Origin: Deinococcus aquatilis DSM 23025
GTDB lineage: Bacteria > Deinococcota > Deinococci > Deinococcales > Deinococcaceae
Length of the DNA stretch: 64,000 nt
Reading direction: 5' to 3'
Assembly (NCBI RefSeq): GCF_000378445.1
Contig: NZ_KB899695.1
Location: 62,001 to 126,000, forward strand
Position 1 is the stretch's first letter. Every line of letters starts with the position of its first letter. Made by a program: the position numbers and the translations under genes. Below are positions 9,825 through 18,685 of this stretch, one piece after another. The notes beneath the pieces were generated by a model that was given only the letters and a program-made list of their open reading frames with translations, searched no databases and was not told where the DNA came from.

Positions 9825-10208
9825 ATGAAGACCCATACCCCCCAGCAAGCCGTCACCGAATTCCTGACGCTCTGGCAGGCCGGGGCGTACAACGAAATGG
9901 CCCGGCTGCTTCCCAGGCAGGGCATACCGCTCAAAAAGCAACCTGTGGGAAAGGTGCGCCAGACCTACCGCGTCAGAACCCTTCAGACGTTCGTGGTGCT
10001 GGCCGCCGCCGATACCGACCCCGCCGCCGCCAACGTGGATGTTCAACTGGTGTACGCCGAGGCAGGAGAACTGCATTTCAAACGCTGGAGATTTCGGATG
10101 GTTCACTTCGGCAAGGGCGAACAACCTGTTTCTCGCAACACGGCGCAGGGCCGCTGGAAGCCGCAGGCCACCTATCTGCTGCCCGACCCGCCTGCCCTGC
10201 GGGCCTGA
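9825..10208 (+). CDS. Protein of unknown function, possible NTF2-like fold
   Basis: The product is 127 residues from the ATG at 9825 (a GTG at 9810 would add five). The opening pattern, QQAVTEFLTLWQAGAYNEMARLL, resembles the first helices of NTF2-like or Cys-free snoaL-type domains, followed by beta strands (FVVLAAA, VDVQLVYAE, HFKRWRFRMVHF). No catalytic residues can be named. It lies between smc and the convergent amylase gene. Confidence 0.6.
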   Translation: MKTHTPQQAVTEFLTLWQAGAYNEMARLLPRQGIPLKKQPVGKVRQTYRVRTLQTFVVLAAADTDPAAANVDVQLVYAEAGELHFKRWRFRMVHFGKGEQPVSRNTAQGRWKPQATYLLPDPPALRA

Positions 10209-10296
10209 GTCGCAGGGGCGGTGGGCCGTGGCGCGTGTCTGTGAAACAGCGCAAAACCAGCAGGAAACACCCTCTGGGACGCTGCCCTAGCCCACC

Positions 10297-11811
10297 TCAC
10301 TTCAGGGCAAAAGCTGCCGCATCCCGCCCCGGCAGACTCAGGTGCAAAAAGCCCCCGCTGACGCTGACTTTGGCATCCTGCCCCGCAAACAGGCTGCGTG
10401 TGGCCGCCAGATTGCCCACCGTCAGGCCCAGAGCAGAGAGGCGAAGGGAATAGGACTGGCGGGCCTTGCCGTTGTGCCACGCGGCCAACACAGGTTCGCC
10501 GTTCAGTTCGCGGGTGAAGAGCAGCAGGTCACTTTCCAGCCTGGGCGGCAGGGGCAACAGCTTCTGCGCTCCCCGGCTCAGCGAGGGGCTGGCCTTGCGA
10601 ACGGCGATGGCGTCGCGGGCCACGTCAAAGACGCTGCGTTCGGCGGGTGTCCAGTCGGCCTCGAAGCGCATGTCGCGGCGGTTGTCGGGATCGGAACCGC
10701 CGCGCATGGCGATTTCGGTGCCCTGCCAGATCACGGGCACGCCGCGCAGAGTCATCAGGGCACGCAGGCCGTATTTGGTGCGTGCCTGTCCATCGTCTTC
10801 AAAAAGAGTCCCGTTGGCAAAACGCGGCACGTCATGGTTGTCCAGAAAAAGGCCCACCTCACCGGGGCGGGACAACTCGCCTGCCCGCGCCAGCACGCCC
10901 GCCACCCGGTCAAGCCCCTGCCCGCTCATGATGGCGTCGCGCATGGCGGCCTGGAGGCTGAACAGAAACAGGCTGTCGAATCCGGCCCGCTGCCACTCGG
11001 CCACCGTGCCTGTATCGGCGTCGAACCATTCTCCCAGCGTCCAGGTTCCGGCGGCGCGGTCACGGGCCAGCAGCGCATTCAAGAAAGGCCGCTCGACGTG
11101 CTTGATCGCGTCGTAACGGAAGGCGTCCACGCCCCGCGCCCGCCAGAAGTCGGCGGCATCAAAAAGAACTTTCTGAACCTCTGGATTGGACTGTTTGAGA
11201 TCGGGCAGACCGGCCAGGGCACAGTCCACGTCCTTGTTGGTGGTCGCGGCGCACTCAGTCTCTCCGTTGAACCAGGCAGGCCGCTGCTTCACCACCTCTG
11301 CGGCATAACCGTAATGATTGATGACCTGATCGAGCACCACCCGCATTCCGGCCTTCTGGGTCGCACCGATCAATGCATCAAAATCGTTCAGGGTGCCAAA
11401 ATGTGGGTCTACATCCTGAAAGTTGGCGGGCCAATAGCCGTGATAGGCCGCCGTTTCAAAGGAATTGCCGGATTGCTGGCGGTAGATGGGCGTCATCCAC
11501 AGCGCCGTTGCACCCAACTGCTGGATATAGGGCAGTTTGGCATTCAGTCCGGGCAGATCGCCGCCGTGCCACGCACGCGGATTGGCCCGGTCCACACCTG
11601 TATTGTTGGCCGGATCGCCATCTGCAAAGCGGTCAGGCATGACCTGATAGATGATCTGTCCCTCGAAACTGGGCTGGGGCGACGCTGTTGCGGGAGGGGC
11701 GGTCTGCGCTATTGCCAGTGAACTCAGAAGCGCAGACACCAGCAATGTCCGCCGCGCAACGGGAGAACATAGGCCCGCCAGAGGCCGCGATTTGGAAAAC
11801 TGCTTGGGCAT
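10297..11811 (-). CDS. Secreted alpha-amylase family (GH13) glycosidase
   Basis: From the ATG at 11811 the product is 504 residues with a signal peptide ending near AIAQTA. The GH13 catalytic set is complete: region I DQVINH, nucleophile D234 in FRYDAIKH, acid/base E261 in TLGEWFD, and transition-state stabiliser D327 in FLDNHD. A Cys pair (ECAATTNKDVDCAL) may bridge in the B domain. It probably cuts alpha-1,4 (or alpha-1,6) glucans outside the cytoplasm. The maltose/trehalose-type ABC transporter at 22.4-25.7 kb could take up its products, although the genes are unlinked. An upstream in-frame extension to 11868 lacks signal-peptide character. Confidence 0.9.
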   Translation of the reverse strand: MPKQFSKSRPLAGLCSPVARRTLLVSALLSSLAIAQTAPPATASPQPSFEGQIIYQVMPDRFADGDPANNTGVDRANPRAWHGGDLPGLNAKLPYIQQLGATALWMTPIYRQQSGNSFETAAYHGYWPANFQDVDPHFGTLNDFDALIGATQKAGMRVVLDQVINHYGYAAEVVKQRPAWFNGETECAATTNKDVDCALAGLPDLKQSNPEVQKVLFDAADFWRARGVDAFRYDAIKHVERPFLNALLARDRAAGTWTLGEWFDADTGTVAEWQRAGFDSLFLFSLQAAMRDAIMSGQGLDRVAGVLARAGELSRPGEVGLFLDNHDVPRFANGTLFEDDGQARTKYGLRALMTLRGVPVIWQGTEIAMRGGSDPDNRRDMRFEADWTPAERSVFDVARDAIAVRKASPSLSRGAQKLLPLPPRLESDLLLFTRELNGEPVLAAWHNGKARQSYSLRLSALGLTVGNLAATRSLFAGQDAKVSVSGGFLHLSLPGRDAAAFALK

Positions 11812-11939
11812 GGGCCATGTTACCGCCTCCGCCGATCGGCCAAAAATTCGGCTCCTACAGATCAACAAACAGCCAAAGAAAGTGGCCTCCCCCGGTCAGG
11901 GCAGGCCACTTTTCTGAATGTTCGGCTGAGATTCTTGCG

Positions 11940-12605
11940 TCAGCGGACGGCGGTAATTCGCAGGGTACGTGCGCCAAAGCGGATGGCTTCGCTGCGGGTG
12001 CCCATCCAGATGTCGAGGCTGTTGGTTTTGCGGGCAGCCATCGTGTCTTCCACGATAAAAATCCGGCCCTTCAGCAGATTGTTGTAGCGCCCGCTCATGT
12101 CTTCCAGCATGATTTTGCTGCCGTAAGGGAAAGTGCGCAGCAGGTCGCGGCTGAGCGCCACCACGCCGGGGCGGACGCGGGTGCCAGTGGCCGTGATAAA
12201 CGGCGAGCTGTCGGTCTGACCGGGCAAGCTGTTGTAGGCGGTGGCCCGCACGATGGCGGTACGGCCCGTCCTGACAGGAGCCTGCGCAATCGGCGCAGTC
12301 GTAGGAACAGCGCGGACAGGCGCGGGAGTAGCAACACGGGCCGGGGCAGGCGCAGGGCGAGCGACCTGGGCAACAGCGGCGGCCCGGTTCTGTGCCGCTG
12401 TGTTCTGAGCTGCACTGTTCTGAGCTGCCGTACTCTGAACAGCAGCAGCCTGCACCGGAGCCGCAACGGATGGGGCCACGGCAGTCAGCACATCCTTGAC
12501 GGCATCGGCAGCCAGGGATGCGGCGGGCAAAGCAGGCGTCGCAGCTGCCACACCAAAGGTCAACACGACAACAGTCTGGATCAAGCGGTTAAGCGTTTTA
12601 AGCAT
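11940..12605 (-). CDS. Secreted 3D-domain protein (RlpA/MltA-like cell-wall fold)
   Basis: The ATG at 12605 has a good Shine-Dalgarno (AGGAG, 6 nt upstream), giving 221 residues. After a signal peptide comes a low-complexity Ala/Gln/Pro linker with AQN triplets (about 50-115) and a C-terminal 3D domain (about 117-221). The three aspartates that name the domain are visible in TDSSP (D131), VEDTM (D187) and LDIWM (D197). 3D domains form the double-psi barrel of lytic transglycosylases and resuscitation factors, so a peptidoglycan-cleaving role is likely, but no substrate-binding domain is attached. Confidence 0.88.
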   Translation of the reverse strand: MLKTLNRLIQTVVVLTFGVAAATPALPAASLAADAVKDVLTAVAPSVAAPVQAAAVQSTAAQNSAAQNTAAQNRAAAVAQVARPAPAPARVATPAPVRAVPTTAPIAQAPVRTGRTAIVRATAYNSLPGQTDSSPFITATGTRVRPGVVALSRDLLRTFPYGSKIMLEDMSGRYNNLLKGRIFIVEDTMAARKTNSLDIWMGTRSEAIRFGARTLRITAVR

Positions 12606-13141
12606 GAATTCTCCTGCGGACGGGCACGGGGCGCGTCCGTGGTGGTTCTCGGTTTTGTAGATCAATCAAGCTGAGAGTGGCATTGAAACTTATGCTCTGG
12701 CGATGATTTGGGGAAACACTGCCGGAGATACATTCTGATCAAGCAACTTTTGAATGGGTCAGCCCACAACTCACAGGATGGCCGACCCGCTTTCTTCCTG
12801 TATGAGCTTAATGGGCTGAAATGGCAGCCTTATGAGATTATGGGTTTTCTAAGCTCATATTTATAGAAAAAACTTTGTGATTTTTTAGGCATTGGCCGTC
12901 CTGCGCACCGTTTGGTACGAAGTTATGTTTATGAGATATATTCTAATCTACTCATTTAGTTTCTCATGATGAACAAAAATGAGGATCCGGATAAACCCCT
13001 ATTTGGGGGCTATAGACTCGGTAACTGTTCAGAATTTGCCTCCCCTCTCCTGATTTGGGAGGAGCGAAGCTGTTCCGGCATGAGGTACGGAGTGACCAGA
13101 CGCTCAGGCCACTCCGCTCGCTCATGAAACTCACATGTTGT
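12606..13141. other. Long intergenic region, partly AT-rich, with repeated TATGAG motifs
   Basis: No convincing gene was found here. The part from about 12790 to 12970 is much richer in A and T than the rest of the window. It holds TATGAGCTTA (12801-12810), TATGAGATTA (12831-12840), the inverted copy TAAGCTCATA (12850-12859) and TATGAGATAT (12930-12939). Further right, CGGAGTG (13088-13094) and CACTCCG (13110-13116) can form a hairpin. The region must contain the promoter of the 3D-domain gene. Confidence 0.5.
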
Positions 13142-13167
13142 GTTCGGGCTAGCAACTCAGCCCGAAC
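13142..13167 (-). terminator. Hairpin after ftsI, probable terminator without a T tract
   Basis: A perfect 9-bp stem (GTTCGGGCT / AGCCCGAAC) with an 8-nt loop lies 25 nt past the ftsI stop. No run of T follows on the minus strand, so it may act as an mRNA 3' end stabiliser instead. Confidence 0.45.
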
Positions 13168-13191
13168 TGTCGATTACGGCTTGCTGCCGTT

Positions 13192-14538
13192 CTACTGACC
13201 GGGTTTCTTCTCGGGCACAGTGGGGGCTGCTGCCCACTCGGAGAGCGTCCCCGAGGCCAGTTCGCGGTAGATCGGGGCCGCCAGCATCGAGCCGTGATAA
13301 TCGATTTTCGCGCCGTGAACCATGACGGCCACTGTCACGCGGGGGGCATCGGCAGGGAAAAACCCAGCGAAGACGCTGTCGTAGAGGCTGTTGGAATATT
13401 TGCTGTCCACGACGACCTGCGCTGTACCCGTTTTGCCCGCCAGCGCGTACCCCTTGATGCCCGCTGCGTGGAAGATGCCGTCCTCGATCACCGACTGCAA
13501 CAGGCCGCGCATGGTTTTGGCCGTTTCGGGCCGCAGCACTTCACGCCGCTCGCCTGCGCCGGAGCCTTCGACCAGTCGCGGCGAGACATATAGACCATCA
13601 TTGGCCAGTACGTTGAAGGCAGCAGCCAGTTGCAGCGTGGTGCTGCTCATGCCCTGCCCAAAGGCATTTGTGGCCCGCACCAGATCATCCCAGTTGCGAA
13701 GGGGTTGCAGGCGACCCGTGGCAGTAGACACCACTGGAATAGACACGTCTTGCCCAAAGCCGTACTGGTTCAGGTAATCACGCATATCGGCTGCCGGAAA
13801 ATGCTCGACGATATGGCTCATGCCCACGTTGCTGCTGTAGCGCAGCACCTGCTTGGTGGTGAGCTGGCCGGGGTGCGCCACCGCGTCTCCGATGGTGCTG
13901 CCCCAGCGTCCGCCCACATAGCGGCGCATGGGCGTGTCGTACACGGTGGCAGGGGTGGTGTGGCCCTCGTTCAGCGCCGCTCCCACGACCAGACCTTTGA
14001 TGGTCGAACCCGGCTCGAACACATCCAGAAACGGACGGTTGCGGCGGGCATCGGGGCTGTAGGTGCGCCAGTCGTTAGGGTCGAAGGGAGGATAACTGGC
14101 CGCCGCCAGCACCCGGCCCGTGCGGGTTTCGATGACCACCACAGAACCGTACTCGCCCTTGTGGGTCTTGACACCGCGTGCCAGAGCCGCCTCCGCGTTG
14201 GCCTGGGTGCGGGGATCAAGCGTGAGTTTCAGGTCTTCTCCAGCTTCCAGAGAGCGGTTATAGGCGGCTTCCAGCCCTTCCAGCCCTTCCGTGCTGCCCA
14301 TCATGCCCACGACCTGTCCGGCCAGCGTGGCCTGCGGATACACCCGTTTGCCGCCCACACTGCGGGCCAGCACCGACCCGTCGGAGGCCACGATAGAACC
14401 GCGCGACTGCATCACGGTGCGCCGGATTCCCTGCGGCAGCCCCCATTCCAGCTGAGCGTAAGCCCACACCAGCAACGTGAACATGGCAAGGGCCAGGACC
14501 TGCATCACACGGGATCGGTTGTGAATCTTTACTTCCAC
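13192..14538 (-). CDS. ftsI: Class B penicillin-binding protein (FtsI/PBP3-like transpeptidase)
   Basis: The 448-residue protein has one N-terminal membrane helix (about 12-30), a short pedestal and a transpeptidase domain with all three active-site motifs: STIK (catalytic Ser in FEPGSTIKG), SSN (YSSNVG) and KTG (AGKTGTAQ). It cross-links septal peptidoglycan. It is about 100 residues shorter than typical FtsI because the pedestal is reduced. The GTG start overlaps the end of the ftsL-like gene by 10 nt, and it is the last gene of the mraZ cluster. Confidence 0.93.
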   Translation of the reverse strand: MEVKIHNRSRVMQVLALAMFTLLVWAYAQLEWGLPQGIRRTVMQSRGSIVASDGSVLARSVGGKRVYPQATLAGQVVGMMGSTEGLEGLEAAYNRSLEAGEDLKLTLDPRTQANAEAALARGVKTHKGEYGSVVVIETRTGRVLAAASYPPFDPNDWRTYSPDARRNRPFLDVFEPGSTIKGLVVGAALNEGHTTPATVYDTPMRRYVGGRWGSTIGDAVAHPGQLTTKQVLRYSSNVGMSHIVEHFPAADMRDYLNQYGFGQDVSIPVVSTATGRLQPLRNWDDLVRATNAFGQGMSSTTLQLAAAFNVLANDGLYVSPRLVEGSGAGERREVLRPETAKTMRGLLQSVIEDGIFHAAGIKGYALAGKTGTAQVVVDSKYSNSLYDSVFAGFFPADAPRVTVAVMVHGAKIDYHGSMLAAPIYRELASGTLSEWAAAPTVPEKKPGQ

Positions 14539-14939
14539 TGTGTTCTCACCTCCAAAGCGGTTTGGGGCACGGGGGCCGGACGCAGGCCAGAATTGCTGGA
14601 ATCAGGAGGGGACGAACTGAGACTGGCGGGCAGAGGAATCGTGGGCAGGTCGGCGGTAACTTTGGGGGCTTCGGCAAAGCGGCGCATGCCCTGAGCAAAA
14701 GCCCATTCGCGTATCCGCTGAGGCGTGGTCAGCGCCTGTACCTGCACCTCCAGGGTGTCGCGCTGGGCGATCAGCACCTCTTCACGGTCTGCGGCGGCCC
14801 GGAGTTGCACGCGTACGTCGTGTGTGACGTAACGCACGCCGACCAGAACCAGCGCCAGCAGCACATAGATCAATACGTAACGCATGGCCCGGCCTCGCCA
14901 GGTGGCTCCACTGGTGTCCAGGGTCAGGCGGGCAATCAC
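14529..14939 (-). CDS. ftsL: FtsL-like septum protein
   Basis: This 136-residue protein has a single membrane helix (about 19-38) followed by a coiled-coil segment rich in Arg, Glu and Gln, ending in TPQRIREWAFAQGM, and a Pro/Ser-rich tail. Small bitopic coiled-coil proteins encoded between rsmH and ftsI are FtsL, which links the divisome core (FtsB, FtsQ) to FtsW-FtsI. The assignment rests on topology and position because FtsL is poorly conserved. Its GTG start overlaps the rsmH stop (GTGA). Confidence 0.8.
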   Translation of the reverse strand: MIARLTLDTSGATWRGRAMRYVLIYVLLALVLVGVRYVTHDVRVQLRAAADREEVLIAQRDTLEVQVQALTTPQRIREWAFAQGMRRFAEAPKVTADLPTIPLPASLSSSPPDSSNSGLRPAPVPQTALEVRTQWK

Positions 14940-15889
14940 ACTGATTCCTGAGCGCTGGCCTTCTTCTCTGCGGCCCGGAGTTTGGCGCTGCGGGCGCGGG
15001 GGTTGCTGGCCTGCTCTGATTCGGCGGCAATCACCGGGCGCTTGGTCAGGGGCGTGAGGCTCTCGTCACCCAACAGAAACCGCTTGACGATCCGGTCTTC
15101 AAGGGAATGGAAGCTGATGACCGCCAACCGTCCGCCTGGAGCCAGAAGCGACGAGGCAGCGCTCAGACCGTCGCGCAGCGCTCCAAGTTCATCGTTGACA
15201 TGGATCCGGAGCGCCTGAAACGTGCGCCGCGCCGGGTGAATGCCCTTGCTGAAGCCCGGATAGGCCCGCTTGATGATCTCGGCCAGACGCACCGTGCTTT
15301 CTATCGGAGCCTGCTCGCGGGCGTACACGATGCCGCGTGCAATCCGGCGCGACAGACGGTCTTCGCCGTACTCGTAAATAATCGAGGCCAGTTCTGCCTC
15401 TTCGTAGCCGTTGACCACGTCGTAGGCGCTTTCTCCAGACTGGCTCATCCGCATATCCAGCGGCGCGTCGGTATGGTAGGAAAAACCGCGCCCGCCGTCG
15501 TCGAGTTGAAAAGAACTGACACCGATATCCAGCAGCACACCGTCGACGTGCGTGACGCCCGCACCAGCCAGCAGCGCCGCCATATCGCGGTAATTGCCTT
15601 CCAGCACAGTCAGGCCCGCCAGTCCTGCCTCGCGTGCCCGTTCCAGTGCAAAGGGGTCTTGGTCGATGCCGTACACTGCCGCGCCCGCCTCCAGCAGCAG
15701 CCGGGTATGGCCCGCGCCGCCCAGCGTGCCGTCTACGTACACCTTGCCGGGAGCAGGCGCGAGGGCCGCGACCACTTCAGAGGCCAGCACCGGCACATGC
15801 GAAAAGCGACCTTCTGGGCCGTCTTGATGGTCTTCAATTTCAGGGAAGTTGGATTCGGGAAGGTCAGGGATCAGGTCGGATTCAGTCAT
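14936..15889 (-). CDS. rsmH: 16S rRNA (cytosine1402-N4)-methyltransferase RsmH
   Basis: RsmH methylates N4 of C1402 in 16S rRNA. The family hallmarks are clear: HVPVLASEVV near the N-terminus, the SAM-binding DGTLGGAGHT, DIGVSSFQLDDGGRGFS, and the RTFQALRIHVNDELG and SFHSLEDRIVK motifs near the C-terminus. The start was set at the ATG at 15889; a GTG at 15901 would add four residues. The acidic N-terminal extension (about 30 residues before HVPV) is unusual. It is co-transcribed with mraZ, ftsL and ftsI. Confidence 0.94.
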   Translation of the reverse strand: MTESDLIPDLPESNFPEIEDHQDGPEGRFSHVPVLASEVVAALAPAPGKVYVDGTLGGAGHTRLLLEAGAAVYGIDQDPFALERAREAGLAGLTVLEGNYRDMAALLAGAGVTHVDGVLLDIGVSSFQLDDGGRGFSYHTDAPLDMRMSQSGESAYDVVNGYEEAELASIIYEYGEDRLSRRIARGIVYAREQAPIESTVRLAEIIKRAYPGFSKGIHPARRTFQALRIHVNDELGALRDGLSAASSLLAPGGRLAVISFHSLEDRIVKRFLLGDESLTPLTKRPVIAAESEQASNPRARSAKLRAAEKKASAQESV

Positions 15890-15958
15890 GGAGTACGTCA
15901 CAGGGGGAGGCAGATCGGAGGTTGAGCAGATCAGGGTCAGGTGAGGGATCAGCAGTTG

Positions 15959-16387
15959 TTACGCCACAAAGTTGGCGAGCAGTTCGGGATTGGGTGGATT
16001 GTCCTGCACGGCGATAATGGCGGCTTCCCAGCGGGCCGGATTCCAGAGTTCCAGCCTGCCGGGTGCGCCTGCCACAATGACCTCATCTTCCAGCGCTGCA
16101 AAGGACCGCAGAGTCTGGGGCACAGAAACACGGCTCTGGTTGTCCAGCCGCGCCTTATTGGCACCGGAATAAAAAAAGCGCACAAACGAGCGCGATCCGG
16201 CGTCGGTGAGAGGCAGGTTTTCCAGTTGTTCTTCTACCCGCCGCCAACTTGCCAGCGGAAACACGTAGAGGCAGCCTTCCATACCGCGCGTCAGGATCAT
16301 CCCGTCTTCGACGAAATCGCGGAACGTGGGTGGCAACACCACACGGCCCTTATCGTCGATCGTATACGGATATTCCCCAAACGGCAC
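15959..16387 (-). CDS. mraZ: Transcriptional regulator MraZ
   Basis: The 142-residue protein is a tandem of two AbrB-like swapped-hairpin modules: the first opens with MPFGEYPYTIDDKGRVVLP, the second with the conserved DNQSRVSVPQTLR. MraZ forms ring-shaped oligomers that bind direct repeats of TGGG-type boxes spaced by about 10 bp upstream of its own operon and modulate division genes. Such an array is present upstream of this gene (16625-16681). It heads the cluster mraZ-rsmH-ftsL-ftsI. Confidence 0.95.
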   Translation of the reverse strand: MPFGEYPYTIDDKGRVVLPPTFRDFVEDGMILTRGMEGCLYVFPLASWRRVEEQLENLPLTDAGSRSFVRFFYSGANKARLDNQSRVSVPQTLRSFAALEDEVIVAGAPGRLELWNPARWEAAIIAVQDNPPNPELLANFVA

Positions 16388-16600
16388 GCAGACTCCTTCC
16401 TACACGGTTTCCGACAGTTCAGAGCAGCGGGGCTGAAACGGCGGGTGAGTGGCTTTTGAGCGGGCATGCACCGAATCTTCAGGAGGAGCGCAGAAGGAAT
16501 TTGAGGTCTTTTCCCACCTACCGCCCCTTCAGGGTTCGGTAAATTCGGGTCGGAAAACAACCAGAAACGTGCGTGGGGTGCAATTTCAGGCTGATGCCGG

Positions 16601-16629
16601 AGTGTAACAGGCATCTCCATGAATTTCCA
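16601..16629 (-). promoter_or_regulatory. Predicted mraZ promoter
   Basis: On the minus strand, -35 TGGAAA (16624-16629) and extended -10 TG-T-TACACT (hexamer at 16601-16606) are separated by 17 bp. The -35 coincides with the promoter-proximal box of the MraZ operator. The implied 5' leader is about 205 nt. Confidence 0.55.
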
Positions 16630-16681
16630 CAGATTCCCACCTTTTCCCCCTTTTTCCCACCTAATCCCCCCAACATTCCCA
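16625..16681 (-). promoter_or_regulatory. MraZ-type operator: six boxes, 10-bp period
   Basis: Read on the minus strand, TGGGA/GGGGA/TGGAA boxes start a new turn every 10 bp: their plus-strand positions are 16625-16629, 16635-16639, 16645-16649, 16655-16659 and 16665-16669, with a sixth at 16677-16681 offset by 2 bp. Direct GTGGG repeats with 5-nt spacers upstream of mraZ are the known MraZ binding site. The array also lies about 45 bp from the divergent DUF423 promoter. Confidence 0.75.
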
Positions 16682-16723
16682 CTTCGGTCCAGATGCGGGA
16701 CACTCTGCCGGACTCTTTCCCGC

Positions 16724-16729
16724 TACGTT
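16724..16729 (+). promoter_or_regulatory. -10 box of the DUF423 gene (leaderless type)
   Basis: TACGTT ends 6 nt before the ATG at 16736. Confidence 0.55.
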
Positions 16730-16735
16730 TGAGCC

Positions 16736-17149
16736 ATGTCTGCCCTCCGCTCTGCCCGCGCCGACGCTGCTGCCGTCCGTCTTTCCCGTGTCGATGCACT
16801 TGTGGCCGGATTGCTGCTTGCCGCCCTTGGTGTGGCCCTCGGCGCATTCGGCGCACACGCGCTCAAAACCCGTCTGGAACCGGCCATGCTCGCCAACTTT
16901 GAAACGGGCGTGCGCTATCAGATGTACGCGGCACTGGCCCTGATCGCACTGGGCACGCAGACTCAGCTTCGGCGTGCCCCCGCGCTGATACTGGCTGGAG
17001 CCATCATTTTCAGCGGCACGTTGTATGTCTTGGCCCTCACCGGGCAACGTTGGCTGGGAGCCGTGACCCCGATTGGCGGCGCACTCCTGATTGCCGGATT
17101 CGTGGTGGCCGCGCTGGAAGCAAGAAGGGGTGCGGAAGGCAGGTCGTAA
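16736..17149 (+). CDS. DUF423 family membrane protein
   Basis: The 137-residue protein has four predicted membrane helices and the DUF423 signatures GAFGAHALK (about 40-48), NFETGVRYQMY (about 58-68), FSGTLYVLALTG and LGAVTPIGG. The family is widespread (for example E. coli YgdD) and has no established function. It is transcribed away from mraZ, and the MraZ operator lies between the two genes, so MraZ could affect both. Confidence 0.9.
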   Translation: MSALRSARADAAAVRLSRVDALVAGLLLAALGVALGAFGAHALKTRLEPAMLANFETGVRYQMYAALALIALGTQTQLRRAPALILAGAIIFSGTLYVLALTGQRWLGAVTPIGGALLIAGFVVAALEARRGAEGRS

Positions 17150-17190
17150 TACGGACTCCGCTTCGTTCCCACCGCCTACACCCCACATCC

Positions 17191-17235
17191 CAAAAAAGCC
17201 ACTGCCGCCACCCCAAACGATCTAGGGTGGCGGCA
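17191..17235 (-). terminator. Rho-independent terminator of rnpB
   Basis: TGCCGCCACCC (17203-17213) pairs with GGGTGGCGGCA (17225-17235). On the minus strand the stem is followed by TTTTTT (17192-17197). Confidence 0.85.
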
Positions 17236-17245
17236 AATGGTGTTG

Positions 17246-17682
<437 letters not shown>

Positions 17683-17689
17683 GTGGCCG

Positions 17690-17719
17690 AGTGTAGCAGG
17701 AAGAACCGTGAGTGGTCAG
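17690..17719 (-). promoter_or_regulatory. Predicted rnpB promoter
   Basis: -10 TACACT (17690-17695) and a weak -35 CTGACC (17714-17719) are 18 bp apart on the minus strand. The -35 lies inside a heptamer repeat (17709-17736). Confidence 0.55.
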
Positions 17720-17856
17720 AGGTGAATAGGAAGTGACAAAAGATTTGGTCAGAAAGAGGGGCTGGGCTGCCGGAATGGGCTAGAGGAAAACATAAAACCC
17801 AGATTCACGCGGCCACCACCGCTTTTGACCTTCCCACTCACCACTATCCACTTCCC
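17709..17856. repeat. Heptamer repeat pair (GTGGTCA family) between rnpB and rluB
   Basis: Degenerate 7-bp units run at 17709-17736 (GTGAGTG GTCAGAG GTGAATA) and, in the opposite orientation, at 17829-17856 (TTCCCACTCACCACTATCC). The two arrays form an imperfect inverted pair. Confidence 0.6.
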
Positions 17857-17872
17857 GGCGTGGAGCGCCCCC

Positions 17873-18685
17873 TTACCCCCAGCGGCCCATCGTTTCGCGT
17901 TCATCGCGCTCGCGCACATGCGGCGGCACGCGGTCTGGGTTCTGGAGGTTGTACAGTTCGCGCTCGCTGAGTTCGCGGTATTCGCCGGGTTCGAGGTCGC
18001 CCAGCCACAGGCCGCCGATTCGGTAGCGCATCAGGCGAATGACCGGGTGTCCGATGGCGTCCAGCATGCGGCGCACCTGCCGTTTGCGCCCGTCACCGAT
18101 GGTTACGAACGCGCCCACGCGGGCCGGGGTGGCGTCGATGGCTTTGGCAACGCCGTCGTCGAGAAGCACGCCTTCGATCAGGCCATCAAGTTCTTCCTGG
18201 GTGGGCGGGTATTCGCCGTCTGTCCAGGCACGGTAGGCCTTTTCGTGGCCGTAGCGTGGATGGGTCAGGGTGAGGGTCAGGTCGCCGTCGGTGGTCAGAA
18301 GCAGCAGCCCTTCGCTGTCCATGTCCAGCCGCCCCACCGGGTGCAGGCCCGGAATGTTGGGCATGGCTTCCATCACGGTATGCCGCCCCAGTTCATCGCG
18401 GGCGGTGGTCACGTAGCCCGAAGGCTTGTGCAGGATAAAGGTGACGCGCTCGGTGGTGGCCGTTTCGATCAGGCTGCCGTCCACGCGCACTTCGTCGGTG
18501 GGGGTCACAGTGCGGCCCAGCGTTGCCAGTTCGCCGTTCACAGTCACGCGGCCCGCCGTGATCAATTCTTCTGCGGCGCGGCGAGAGGCCACCCCAGCAC
18601 GGGCCAGACGCTTTTGCAGGCGTTCGGCGTTGGTGCCGGAATTGCTGCCGCCACCACTCTTGTCGGTCTTGTCATGTCCAGTCAT
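17873..18685 (-). CDS. 23S rRNA pseudouridine synthase, RluB/RsuA family
   Basis: The 270-residue protein has an N-terminal S4 RNA-binding domain (about 20-75: RLQKRLARAGVASRRAAEELI) and a pseudouridine synthase domain with the catalytic-Asp motif HPVGRLDMDSEGLLLLT. The order and length match RluB, which modifies 23S rRNA helix 80-90 loops, or the 16S enzyme RsuA. RluB is favoured by the KPSGYVTTARD segment, but the exact target cannot be settled from sequence. Its start overlaps the stop of the upstream membrane-protein gene (ATGA). Confidence 0.92.
   Translation of the reverse strand: MTGHDKTDKSGGGSNSGTNAERLQKRLARAGVASRRAAEELITAGRVTVNGELATLGRTVTPTDEVRVDGSLIETATTERVTFILHKPSGYVTTARDELGRHTVMEAMPNIPGLHPVGRLDMDSEGLLLLTTDGDLTLTLTHPRYGHEKAYRAWTDGEYPPTQEELDGLIEGVLLDDGVAKAIDATPARVGAFVTIGDGRKRQVRRMLDAIGHPVIRLMRYRIGGLWLGDLEPGEYRELSERELYNLQNPDRVPPHVRERDERETMGRWG

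Noticed and set aside
12964..13155. 63-codon frame on the minus strand
   Set aside because: No ribosome binding site, Cys/Ser/Arg-rich composition without domain pattern, and it crosses two hairpins.
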